NCBI GenBank assembly: GCA_914767715.1
Contig: OU612068.1
Location: 5,828,001-5,892,000, forward strand
Direction of reading: 5' to 3'
Origin: Membranipora membranacea
Lineage: Eukaryota; Bryozoa; Gymnolaemata; Cheilostomatida; Membraniporidae
Length of the DNA stretch: 64,000 nucleotides
Below, piece after piece: positions 11,331 through 22,500 of the stretch. Each line of letters starts with the position of its first letter. Position 1 is the first letter of the stretch. The notes beneath the pieces were generated by a model that was given only the letters and a program-made list of their open reading frames with translations, was not told the origin of the DNA and ran no database searches. The translations under genes and the position numbers were made by a program.

Positions 11331-13220
11331 TTTTAGCTCTTGCTTTTGGCCTGAGTCCCGCAGCAATTGATCTCGGGAATATGCTGTGCAGCTAAAGCCA
11401 AGCTTCTTTCAGATTGTCTGCTCAACAACCCGTAGCAGACAACTCCAATTTGTACTTCAACAGACATTCTGATGCGTTAAAAGTGCTCAGATAGCTGTAT
11501 ATGCAAGTTTGAGGCATCACATCATCAAATTCCTTACAAACATTATCAAACCAAAGTGAATAGTTGTAATGTGATGCCACAAACTCGCACTTGCAGCCAT
11601 CTAAGGAGTAAGAACCTAAATTATGTTCGGGTATACATAAAAAAGTATCATGTGAAATTGCTTTTATAAACATAGTTTTGGCAATCAGACATTACATGTA
11701 TTTCGTCTGCCGCATTATGGGCATTGATTTTTGCTTATTGAAATATTATAGAAGAACTACTGATCTTTCAATTCCAACATAGCTCACCATGTCGTAAAAT
11801 ACAACCTCATTAAATGACAATTGATATCTGAAACCTGGGAACTTGAATTGTTTTTCATATTATGTATGTTAATGATGGCCTTCTCCAATGGATTTGCCCC
11901 GGTTTTGGAGCACCTCTACAACATCAAAAAATATACTACATCAGGGTATTATGTTATATTCGCTGCAGGGTGCCAAAGTATAGCGTTATGTGGTCTAGAA
12001 AAAAATTGAGAGAAATTGAATTGAATTCAATGCACTCCACTGTGCAATCAAAATGGTTTTGACGCCACCACCAGCATCATTTGCGACGCAGCAAACAGCA
12101 GAGTTGTCGAGTTAAGTAGGTGATACTGTTTACCTGAAATGACCCTTGCAAAAAATCTTCATGTATTAAAATGAGCAACCAGATACACTACTCCGGCTTG
12201 AGCTTCTTGAAGACCTGTTCATGGTTTCGTTCGATCCAATGAGTAGATTTGATTCTTGCAATTTTAGCATTGTTCTAGTGTCGCGTTTGATTTTTATTAG
12301 TTTCTTTGATCTTGAAATCTACAAATACACTCACACCAGTACCTTGTGATTCAAATTGATATGATAAGTTATACCATGGTTCTATAATCAAATGACGATT
12401 GGTAAATGATACATCTTCAACTTGGCAACTTTTTCACCTAGTGTTGCTGAATCTATTGATTGCAGAGATCATCATAAATAGAGTTTCTACTTCCAAAAAT
12501 GATCTAATTTTCAATATACACGCCTCCGTATATTTAAAATTAAACAATAAAATGAAACAGATCAGAGCAAAAATCGGCAGCAACAATGTTTCCTTCATGT
12601 CAAGCAAGTTCATATTCAAACAAGAAAAGAAATGTAGGGGCGCTCATATCAGGTTCCTTGACCAGAAAGCTCACCATCAAGGTTGCGCTGTCAGCTGTCT
12701 CTTTCAAGCAGATTGTCTTAGTTTAATTGTGCCCTGTCAATAATTACTGCAATTACATGCATACTTTTAACATAGAGCTCGCCTGTCGTAAATTCATGAT
12801 CACACTGTTTGGACAATTCCAACAGTAAACGGGGATGATGCTGTTATGATATAAAAAATACAGATCCGCAGCACTAGTACTCATGAGTTTGGTCTTGTCA
12901 GGTTCTAGATTTTTCAGTTCACCAACTCAACATGTAACTACCCCCAATAGCTGTGACATCTGTAGGGGTAACAGTATATTGTTAACAGTGATAACATGGC
13001 AAATCTGAAAACATTCCGCATATTCATTACCATGTTGACTGATATAAACAAGGTGCCCCTCCTCAATATTTAATTTATATCTCAAGAACTTAATAAACAT
13101 AATTCCTACATCTCAACTTTTGGTAACCTATCACATTCATTCATAAACATGATCTAGGGAAACCCAATTAGTCCATTGTTGTAGAGTTAAGTTTCATATA
13201 AATACTATGTGTATATATAT
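11331..13220. other. Element interior, nothing recognised
   Basis: AT-rich sequence with scattered short open frames and no recognisable motif. Confidence 0.4.
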
Positions 13221-13224
13221 CATG

Positions 13225-13250
13225 TATATATATATATATATATATATATA
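13225..13250. repeat. (TA)n microsatellite
   Basis: Thirteen uninterrupted TA dinucleotides, preceded by another short TA run at 13212-13220. Confidence 0.95.
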
Positions 13251-14394
13251 GACATACAAATCTATAACAGAGGAACATGTATGGTCCTTGAATCATTCCG
13301 CTCCTAACTGATAAGGGCCCAAAACTCTGAATTCAAAACATGGGAAAAAGTGTAGATTGATTTTATCGATTAAATACGTTTTCACTGTTCAATTATATTG
13401 GATCAGTTTTTACCCAGTTCAGAATATGTTTGAACCGGTTACCTTATTTCCAAACAGTCTCATGACATTTTTATGTACTTAGGAATAGAAGCGAGACAAT
13501 TTTTTGCAGGTGATTTTTAGAGTGGCTGAGCTACATTAGAGAGTGTGCCTATCTCTGAAACCTTTCTCTCAGAGACTATGATGACACAAACTGTTGATTT
13601 AGTGTTTGAAAACTCATTGATTATACTATTATAATTGCAGTCACATCAAAAAACATCAAATGTTAGATGGAACTTTTCCTGTTTCACTGCTTAACAATAT
13701 AATAATTGTGTACCATCTTTTCGCCTGCAAAAAGAGGGTTTTTATCGCTTAAGTCACTAAAGTTGACAAGCTATTCATAATAATTCTAAGCTAGATTTTT
13801 CATTTAACTCAGTGATAAGTATCAATGAAAACGATTTATATTGATAATGTTGAATGTTCAATGTCTAGTAATCAAAAATTTTTACGAGTGTTTTTAATAA
13901 TGAATTTTTATTATTATAATTATCAGCTAGTTGTCTATCCATGGAGAGAGAGGAGACAACTGGTGTTTGATTAAAAAGCATTAAAATCGCTATCTGATTA
14001 TTCCGCCTGTAACATGTCAAATTGCAAGTCATATTGCTTTTTGGATGATGGAACCATATTCTGAATGGACAATTTGGAAATGAATTTGTCTAAATCGAAA
14101 GACTTAAGGAGCGAGGATTTTGAGCAACGTTTGTTTGTCAGGATTTTTCTAAAAAGGCTTCACCACTCGGCAGCAACAGCCGGCATAACGATAACCAGCG
14201 TGAAATTATCAGATCTGTATTTCAACAGAACTTTGCCGTTCGATATGCTGTCCAACTGTTAGTTTCAACTGTGTCCCCAATCTTATAAAAAATATCATAT
14301 TAGAGAGTTTGATGGTGCAGGCAGTGTTGCGTACTAAATGCATTTTAAGTACTCAGTTCCATTAAACACTCATACAACTTCCTGAGGTGCAATG

Positions 14395-14504
14395 GGTGTT
14401 ATAAGACCTGTGGCAGGTGCTGTATGGAACACAACAAAACTGTATAGGCCTTGAGTGCTGTAAGACGTGTCCCATACAGCACAGGCCACACGTCTTACAA
14501 CACC
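14395..14504. repeat. Imperfect inverted repeat, 33-bp arms
   Basis: The left arm 14395-14427 starts GGTGTTATAAGACCTGTGGC. The right arm 14471-14504 is its reverse complement with a few mismatches. The spacer is about 43 bp. Foldback or MITE-like. Confidence 0.65.
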
Positions 14505-14836
14505 TGTTGCCAGCGCCTGTTTTTAATGCCCATTCAGAACAGCATAAATTTTTGTAATGCAACTTCCATCGGTTATTAAAAATGGCGTGATGCTAACTTT
14601 TGTCAAGGTTGATAAATCCCATGAGAAGATAAGGCATATTGCCAAACCTAACTTAAATGGTTGAGCTCAAGTGTATTACCAACTCATTGGTTCATTGATA
14701 ACAGTTGGGTTTTGCTATGATTCCCACTCTCCCTGTATTCTCTTTAGTTTTTTATTATAGGGAGTTGCCTTTTTTTTGGAGTTATCAAGTATCAGTTGGG
14801 GCGAAACATAATATGGGCATTGAGTATAGGCAGGAG

Positions 14837-14916
14837 CAGCGGACTAAAGACCCAAAAATCAGCGGAACATAGACCCATACGGAACATAGATCCGAACGGA
14901 ACATAGACCTGCACCC
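14837..14916 (-). repeat. Right terminal inverted repeat of the 11-kb element
   Basis: Inverted partner of 3755-3813. It carries three tandem copies of a CGGAACATAGACC unit, one more than the left end, and finishes TGCACCC next to the AACTTTTAG duplication. Confidence 0.7.
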
Positions 14917-15041
14917 AACTTTTAGATAGTGCAAATAGTAAAATAGCTTTTTTACCAGTATACAAATCTATTTTATGTCAAGGACATACCCAAGAATCCA
15001 AAACTTCACTAATGTATAAAATAGGGCAAAATGCTCTAACC

Positions 15042-15172
15042 TACGGCAGACGAGCTGCGCCATGGGAGAAAATAATGTCAGATGGCGCAGCTCGGCTAGA
15101 GGCAATTTACATGTGGCGCAGCTCGGCTAGAGGCGATTTTTGTGTGGCGCAGCTCGGCTAGTTTCAAAATTT
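15042..15172 (+). repeat. Left terminal inverted repeat of the 4.4-kb element
   Basis: The outer TACGGCAGACGAGCTGCGCC is followed by three GGCGCAGCTCGGCTA units near 15095, 15135 and 15146-15160, ending in GTTTCAAA. Confidence 0.85.
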
Positions 15173-15539
15173 GTAACCAAGAGCACACGATTCCTAATAC
15201 TGATAGACTTATACATACTTGCTCATCTGTCGGAATTGATAAATGAGGTGGAATTTATCACAGCTCTATTGTTCAAGATCTAGCTGAAAAAGCAAGAGGA
15301 CTATTTTACATAAGTTGAACTAGGAGTGTGAGTCACAGTGTTTGTGAAGTTGCTTGAGTTTCCCTACCTATGTATACGATATGGCTGTAAGTATAGTATA
15401 GACATTCTGAAATGAGGTAGTATTCTCCACAATAATGTATGACAATTATATTATTAAGGTTGTGATTAAGTACCATGTGAAGGAATGATTTGAAGTGTTG
15501 ATCTACTTAATTATTATGCCCACAGAGAGACAGGTCACT

Positions 15540-15632
15540 CCACTCCACTGACAGTTGTCAGTTGATTTGATGAGTTGCAGCCTTGTGTGTGTGTGGTTGC
15601 AACTCATCAAATCAACTGTCAGTGACCTGCTG
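15540..15632. repeat. Inverted repeat, about 28-bp arms
   Basis: GTCAGTTGATTTGATGAGTT is followed by a GT-rich spacer and then its reverse complement. The outer CACTGACAG/CTGTCAGTG also pairs. A short foldback inside the 4.4-kb element. Confidence 0.7.
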
Positions 15633-15640
15633 TCTGTGCT

Positions 15641-15757
15641 TGTACCAAGGAGTAATAGCGAAGTCCCCTGTTACTCCTTGCTTGTACTACCTACTTATTT
15701 CTTCTACCAAGGACGGAGTAACAGGCTAAGCTTCCCCTGGTACTCTTTGCTTCTACC
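15641..15757. repeat. Two adjacent copies of the CCAAGGAGTAA hairpin
   Basis: Each copy has ACCAAGGAGTAA (or a variant), a C-rich centre and the reverse complement TTACTCCTTG. Copies are at 15641-15687 and 15702-15757. A third copy lies in an HRI intron at 22441-22481, and half a copy is near 28741. Confidence 0.6.
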
Positions 15758-15987
15758 ACTCACATCACTGCATTTCCTTACTTTTGTTGGCTTGGGCTTT
15801 ATTGTGTCACGTGTGGAAGCACCAACAAAGCAGTGAACTGCCCAATGTGTTGATAGTTGATAATGATGTTGATGAAATATGTATCAAGCAAGAGTGACTA
15901 GTCACACCCACAGGCTACCTAGTACTACTAGTACTGCAGGCTGCTACTGAGTGAGGAATGGTCACAGGCCTACTCTAACACCTCGGT

Positions 15988-16070
15988 CACTGGCAGTGAT
16001 TGACTGCCCCCTTGGTTTTTTTGTTGTTTGAAACTCAACCAGGGGGGAGCAGTCAAAAATTGCCAGAGAC
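15988..16070. repeat. Inverted repeat, about 34-bp arms
   Basis: GGTCACTGGCAGTGATTGAC ... CTTGGTT pairs with the inverted AACCAGGGGGGAGCAGTCAA ... CAGAGACC. The spacer is about 15 bp. Confidence 0.65.
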
Positions 16071-16974
16071 CAACCCAGGTTTTGGAGTAGACATGTGTAT
16101 ATAGTGCATACAATGCAACACATATAGTAATGTCTGCTAGATGGAGGGCATATACTGCAAGCGTAGAGAGGGCTTTAGTTAGAGCCCATCAAGTTACTTA
16201 GTTCAAAGTTTGACTGTGATTGATGTGTCTGTAATCTGACAAAGTCCAAACAACATGTGTATGTATGTGTACTTTTAATTTACAGCCTGTATGATTATGA
16301 AGGAGCATTTTACAGATTAACCAGAGATAAGCCATAGGAATGATATGCAATCAACACCAGACTGAGTTAATCTTTGATCACGTGTAAACCTCGACATGTA
16401 TCAGGATTGCATTGGTAAGACAGTGGCTGGTACTCTTAGCCGGAATTAAGATGCTGAGACTTCACCGAGTGTTTTCCAATGAACAACGAGAGATCAAGGA
16501 GATTTTATACACAATAATAATGCTGTTGCACAGCTCATCTCCTAGTCCTGCCACATCTCACTGTAAGTGCTTCATATAGGCTACCCTTGTAACATGGCTG
16601 AAGGATGTAGATGATAAATCAATGTCAAGCTGTGGACTTCAGTTGGTATTCAATACTGTTGATGGTGATACCTAGAGAGTTTTTGCGATATCAAATAAAT
16701 GAACAAACTTCATCAGGGTGCTTGGTCACTGGGTGCAGGCCCCAGGGAACTGAAAAGAAGGTTCATTGCGTAAGGCAGTCCTCGCACCCAGCTATACTCT
16801 TCTTAAATCTATCAATAGTAACAAGATCGAATGATTCACAGTGTATTGTGCTTTTAATTTTTATTTTCAGGTACATCGAATATAATATGCATAACAGCGA
16901 CAGGTATTCTGGCTCGTAGTCACATTGATGCAACTTTTTTTGGGTCAAACCAAACGCCTATCCTTACTCCAACT

Positions 16975-17440
16975 TTGGATTGATTGATTGGTTTATTTGT
17001 CACTCACATATAAGTATGTTGTGTTGCGAAATTTGTTGCTTGATACACTGCTGTCCACATAGAGCAAAGAAAAAAATACGTGAAAAAAAGCTGACATCTC
17101 ATCGTGGATTGGGTTAAAATAATATTATTGAGGGATAAAATCATGTTGCTTAAAAAACTGTCTTTCCCCCAAGAAGATCGATATTTTAATGTCCTGAATC
17201 TTCCTGATGGAAGCTTTGGTAAAAATTCATTTATAAAATATTCATCATCATGTATGTAATTTAGTATCAGGTTTTTAGTTCAATTATCTATAATGGCATC
17301 AAGGACACTTATGTTTTGAATATTCAGATTATTAGCGTATTTGAAAAACTTTCTCAGTCGTTTCTTATCTTTAGCATAAATAGAGGTGAACAAAATAGGC
17401 AGACAGATGTAGGAGAGTGATAGTAAGTCCTTGGGTGAAC
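16975..17440 (-). pseudogene. LINE 3' fragment
   Basis: The minus strand translates to pieces such as YAKDKKRLRKFFKYANN, YIHDDEYFINEFLPKLPSGR and SSWGKDSF, with one internal stop. These match the C-terminal tail of CR1/Jockey-type LINE proteins. It ends near a CAATCAATCAATCC run, which resembles a short-repeat LINE tail. Confidence 0.6.
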
Positions 17441-17464
17441 TAAAGATATCAGGGAGTATGTATG

Positions 17465-17513
17465 ATCAGGGAGTTGGGGACACAATATAACATTTGTCCC
17501 AAACTCCCTGGTA
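17465..17513. repeat. Short hairpin
   Basis: TCAGGGAGTTGGGGACA pairs with the inverted TGTCCCAAACTCCCTGG across a spacer of about 15 bp. Confidence 0.55.
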
Positions 17514-19330
17514 TGATTGTATCAGACATATGGGTTGTCCTACCATAGATCTTGTAAACACGGCTCCAAGTTCTCTCAGCAAAAATCAATCTTTCTCCCA
17601 AGGTAGTCTGGTCACTTGGCTCAATTAGACAATTCGTGCACAAGGCATTTACTCAGAATGCATAGGTATAGTTCTATCTATGAGAGAGTGATTTGGGACG
17701 AGACCTAAGTAGGGCACCTAAGCTGTTTTTATTCAAAGAACTTTCAGTCACTGTTGACAAATTCGCATCTATCTATACGTTATTCTGTAGACTTTCTTAG
17801 GCATAGTATAATTATTATTATGCTTAAAATACGTTACACAAAACAGATAACGAAAAAAGAAATAAAGGAACCATTTATGTCAGCTCCTCATCAACAAACA
17901 AACATGGTATGTAAGAAAAAAAAATTTAAAGCCGACCAGAGAGAAAACTTTGAAATAATTTGGTACCCACTTACAGATTACAGTTGTCAAGTCAGTTCAC
18001 CGATGTATTTGTTGTCTATTAGAACTCACGATTGATTTGAATCAGCTTATCAGTGGCACTTTGGGCATTTACAATTCAAATGTGCTTGACTGCTTGAGTT
18101 CCTAAACTGAAAACCTGACCCACAAGCAATCAAAAAATGCATAGATACTAAGACCAAGGAGTTAGACTTATGTAAAGAGGTCATTTGACCTTCTTTGTGG
18201 CACTACATTGCAGACTCCTATCTCATAGTTGATCGGCAAGTTGTTTGTCGGCATATTGATCATCCAGATGACTTTATTTCCAACAATATTATGATAGACC
18301 ACTGGGCCATAGGCTGGTTTTAATTTTGTTTTCATCACCTTGTCTTCAACCGTTCTGAAAGGGAAAATGATAATTTGATCAATCAATGCAGAAACCAAAT
18401 GAGATGCTCAACTGTGAAAAAAAGTTTATGTTCCTGTGTTAGCGATAGAGCTCATATGAGGTCATTGAATGGAAGAATTGAACGTAATACGACTGTCAAA
18501 CATTGCCACAGACCCAGACAGGTTTTGGATAAGGAGGACCATTGGGTCATAGATAGATAGTCTGCCAGTGAGTGAGGGTGCTGCTGCATCGTCAACAACA
18601 TTCCACCAATTCTTTGACTCCGATTCACTGTAACAATGACAAAAATTAACTACATACATAGATCCTACAGATTGGTCCAGGAGCTGTCTCTGGTGAAAGA
18701 TCAAGGAGTACTCCTAGCTAGTCCTTGCCAGTCCTTCCTTGGTAAGATAGATTGGGTGGTGACAATCAGAACAGTTCACATGACAGACACCTCTCATCTG
18801 CATATATCTTTTCCAAGGTGGCTCTATGTTGAGAGTGACTGATAGTGATAACAATAAAAAGGTCACCTTCCAGTGCTCAGGCCAGTGAGTGATCCTCTAA
18901 ACTCAAAGTCAGGCCTAGGACCCAATTATCAGACTCAGCTATCAAGATGGTGCAGACTTAGTTGTCAACAATCATACCTCCAAAACCCAAGTTGACTCCA
19001 ACTCTTTTCCGACTGAGTAGCAGTCTGCGCATGTGCGAACTGTTGAGGCATACGTTCGTCTCTGCAGCATAGGGCTTGAACTAATTCACCTAGTCTGAGT
19101 ACCAAAATTGGGAAAACAATGGAAACCCATATTTTGGAAATATTTGGGCCTAAATGGAACACTGGTTTTGATATCTCATAACCTTGAACCCTGGGAGTTG
19201 CCTTTCTTGATGGAAGGCAGCGCCACTACTGCTGAGCTGCAGAGATAGACTATGTCACAAGGCTATCCTGCAAGCAGAATGACTGAGTAGTGTCAGCCTA
19301 TCAAATTCAAGAGTTGTGTTCTCAAGTCTT

Positions 19331-19463
19331 CAAAATTTGAAACTAGCCGAGCTGCGCCACACATAAATTGCCCCTAGCCGAGCTGCGCCACATGTAAATT
19401 GCATGTAGCCGAGCTGCGCCATTCCCAATTTATTTTCCCATGTGGCGCAGCTCGTCTGCCGTA
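19331..19463 (-). repeat. Right terminal inverted repeat of the 4.4-kb element
   Basis: Mirror of 15042-15172. It has three TAGCCGAGCTGCGCC units followed by the outer GGCGCAGCTCGTCTGCCGTA. Confidence 0.85.
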
Positions 19464-19501
19464 CTAACCCCTCATTTTTCTACACAAGGATATTAGGTGC
19501 A
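19464..19501 (+). promoter_or_regulatory. Residual 5' UTR/promoter of HRI gene next to TIR element
   Basis: Only 38 bp separate the 4.4-kb element from the HRI start codon, and 6 of these are the target duplication. The transcription start is therefore probably inside the element or its right TIR, unless an unseen upstream exon exists. This is inferred from position. Confidence 0.3.
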
Positions 19502-22500
19502 ATGGGTAAAATGGCAGTAAATAAGACAGCAAGAACAAGAAGAACTCTCACGCACATCCCTACTCCACTCCCCTTAGACTTATCACAGAATAGTTCAAGT
19601 GAGTAAATGATCAAAATCAACCTCTCGAGATGTACTGTATGCATAGTTTTGCTATACTAACATCTTCCTTTGTCAAATATAATGTAACTAATGCCTGTTT
19701 TCATTCACCTAGCAGCTTGTAATTATTATATTGACAAAATTTGTTGATTGTGTCAAGACAGGCTTGTTTTCACCAGGGAGAATTCTCCCTGTTTCCACCG
19801 ATCTCCAGCCAGTCTTGCTAGTCTCCCTAGCCTAAGTCAAAGCTAAACATTGAACCGCCTTATAATAACATTCCTTCGATTCTAAAATTGTTTAGGGCCT
19901 ATACTATAAAACTTGTGCAAATAAATAACCTCATACAGTCTCAGTCTGAATTCATTGATGTCATGCATTTGGCTGTATACCTTAACTTAATTAACAAGAT
20001 CGTATACATACCCGTCCAATCCCGGGCCGCAGCGCAGTATATATGTGGAAGACTGGCCATTACCAGATATAAGCATAGGCCCGGAGCTCATATGTAGCCA
20101 GTTGATTTAATCACCATTGTTTCATATAAGTCATGTTTCTCCCCGGAGTGGTGAAGAACAGCTGATATATATTGCTTTTTGGGGCATTGTGTGTGCGGTA
20201 TCACAACACAACCAGTTCAATCAACAAATATTTCGTAGTTCATAGGTAAAAAGTTGCCGAGTTGGCAAATTGTACCTAATAAAAAGTGAATGATGTCAAT
20301 TTTTTAAGGTGACTATGATCTCAAAGCTCTTGTGTCATTTATAGGTAGTATAGTATTCTATGACCAAAGTCAGAACGGTTACTCCCAGGCTTCAGCTGCT
20401 AGCCCTGATAAACAACACAATCAGGTGGTTCAGGTTGCCAAACCAGGAGATGTCGTATCTAAGGCTCGCTACTCGAGCGTATCAAAGGCCCGACAGGATG
20501 CCAGGGTGCATATCTTCACAGCAGCACTACTCGAGCACATATGTGCTCTATATGAACCAAACCCAGATAAACAGCGCAAAGTTTTACAAGGTAAAACAAC
20601 TGATCTAATACAACTCGTCATCTTTGCTTTTGTAACATTTTTGTGATTGTGATGAACTAGCTTCCATATGGAAACTCATTATCTTTTATTACCATTTAAA
20701 ATCGTAGCGAAGCTTTTCGAGACACTTCCCCTTCCTTGGTTGATGGCTTTTTAATTTTCTGATAGATAGTCATAGTTTGTATATTTTTTTCAGTATTGAA
20801 GTATGGTTTTGATAGTGATGATAGTCTATTCATATTACTGACATTAGCAGCTGATCTTCCTAAGATATATTTTGTAGAATTGTGCGCTAAGCTGACAGAG
20901 AGAGATATGCTATCTCCCATAGCATTCCTAGATATATTCTCATTATGGAGAACGAAATATCAGATCGGCTTTAGTGAGCTGATGAAATCTACCGTTAAAC
21001 TCGTAGATATGGAACCAAATCAACAAGCCCTTACTCCAGTTAGTTATTTATGATATACTCGATTATATCAAAAGTTGACTGATCCATGCTGTGATAATTA
21101 TCCTATCATGTAAATGTCTGATATGAACAACCTACTTATGCTGCAAGTAAACACAATAATATATTTCTAGAAATGTTGCTAAAAAATCACTCCAATGCTG
21201 CCCATGTTTCTGATAGTCCCAATTTATTATCAACCATTATGGATGGGCTGTAGTTTAAACTGGGATACCGCTATGAGCAACATCGACAAAAGACAATGAG
21301 CAAAACAATATATGAAATAAAATTTGCTTACATATATTTAAAATAGGGTAAAGTGTTGAGTCTGATTATTTTAAGATCTATTTTTAAACAAGATACATAT
21401 ACTCCGATTTGTTCATTGTTTAGCTGCTGCCAGCTTACTCTCACGCCCAGTTGGCTCTGCTGACCAAGCCTGTGATTGGATTACTCATGAGATCTCCTTC
21501 TGACCCTCGGAGTTCATTCTTCTCTTCCAGGTACTCCAATGACTTCAACGAGATAAAGGCCATCGGCTCTGGTGGATTTGGAGCCGTCTTCAAGGTAAAT
21601 TAAAGGTTTAATGAAAAGAGAATTAAGTTGTATAGTCGAATGGTGCTGCAGAGATGCAATGTTAAATCTGCAGAAAACTACCCTACATATAACTCTCAAT
21701 GAGTTCTATTGATCTTTCAGCCCCTGGTCAATAAACAATAAAATATTGTTAGGGAATCTGATGAAATACTGCAATAATGATGTAACTGTAAGAGTTGTCC
21801 AACCATTGCTATTCATGTACAGAGAGTGGACAACTCAGAGAATCAATGAATTTTTAGGTCAGTCCTTTCGTATCATATATGTTAATCTCAAATTACAGGT
21901 TAGAAATAAACTTGACGAAGTGATGTATGCAATTAAGAAGGTGAGGCTGAAGCATCTGAATCATGAGCGATGTCGTAAGCTGCTGAGAGAAGTCAAAGTA
22001 CTGGCGACTCTCAACCATCCTTCTATAGTCAGATACAACGCTGCATGGCTCGAACAGGAGGCTCGTAAGTGGAAGTCTCATATAAACTGTAGGCTTATAA
22101 TAGTTTTCACTGCATTATAAGCTTTTATTCATACACAAAAGGTGTAGTAAAGTATACGAAAAAGGACCTTATTACTCTCTTATTGAAAGTTGGTGCCAGC
22201 TAACACAGAGAGACTCCAATGCTACTCAAACTATCACTAGCTAATATTTACCCCTCTGAAGTAGTTTACAAAGATGTCACAAATACTAAAAATAACCTAT
22301 CATCTCCTCTTAATCAGAACCAAGGATAACCGAAGTGTCTACTAGTCCTGAGTCGAGCTCTTCAGATGAATCTATCTCACATAATGGTGCTACTACAGCT
22401 GATCCATTTGAGGTATTCTGTTTACAGATTTTAGCTAATTATACCAAGGAGTAAAAGCCCCTGTTACTCCTTGATTATACCCGATACCTTGTTTGAATTA

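Larger units (their letters stand above)
3755..14916. mobile_element. Candidate 11-kb TIR element with 9-bp target duplication
   Basis: The two ends are inverted copies. The left end starts GGGTGCA at 3755 and the right end finishes TGCACCC at 14916. Inward of both lie two to three tandem copies of a unit close to GGTCTATGTTCCGCT, then a diverged unit with TAGTCCGCTG. The direct repeat AACTTTTAG sits at 3745-3753 and 14917-14925, one base off the left TIR. A 9-bp duplication is typical of Mutator-like transposons, but I saw no transposase. The interior holds LINE and Gypsy remnants, a long hairpin and degenerate tandem repeats, so it is either an old transposon that gathered insertions or a large non-autonomous element. 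The two ends could also be separate small elements, but the matching target duplication argues against that. Confidence 0.6.
15042..19463. mobile_element. Candidate 4.4-kb TIR element with 6-bp target duplication
   Basis: The ends are about 130-bp inverted repeats, both starting TACGGCAGACGAGCTGCGCC. Inside each are three further tandem units carrying GGCGCAGCTCGGCTA, spaced about 36 bp apart. CTAACC lies directly outside both ends (15036-15041 and 19464-19469), which supports a single insertion event. The interior has hairpin repeats and a minus-strand LINE fragment but no recognisable transposase, so it is probably non-autonomous. Polintons and some other DNA transposons make 6-bp duplications, and foldback elements have tandem-unit TIRs, but I cannot assign a superfamily. 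The right end lies 39 bp before the HRI start codon. Confidence 0.75.

Noticed and set aside
13900-13930. AT-rich TTATTATTATAA stretch as an origin or matrix-attachment site
   Set aside because: Simple AT richness is common throughout the window and gives no specific support.
17449-17643. Minus-strand open frame with RLIFAERTWSRVYKIYG
   Set aside because: No family recognised; it overlaps a hairpin and adjoins a LINE fragment, so it is more likely repeat-derived.
18168-18354. Minus-strand open frame after a good acceptor-like TTTCAG, reading KLKPAYGPVVYHNIVGNK
   Set aside because: It looks exon-like, and another open frame lies upstream at 18462-18704, but I found no donor joining them and no recognisable family, so a gene is not supported.
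21746-22120. 124-codon open frame in the HRI region
   Set aside because: Its first part is intron; only 21899-22064 is the kinase exon, as splice sites and homology show.
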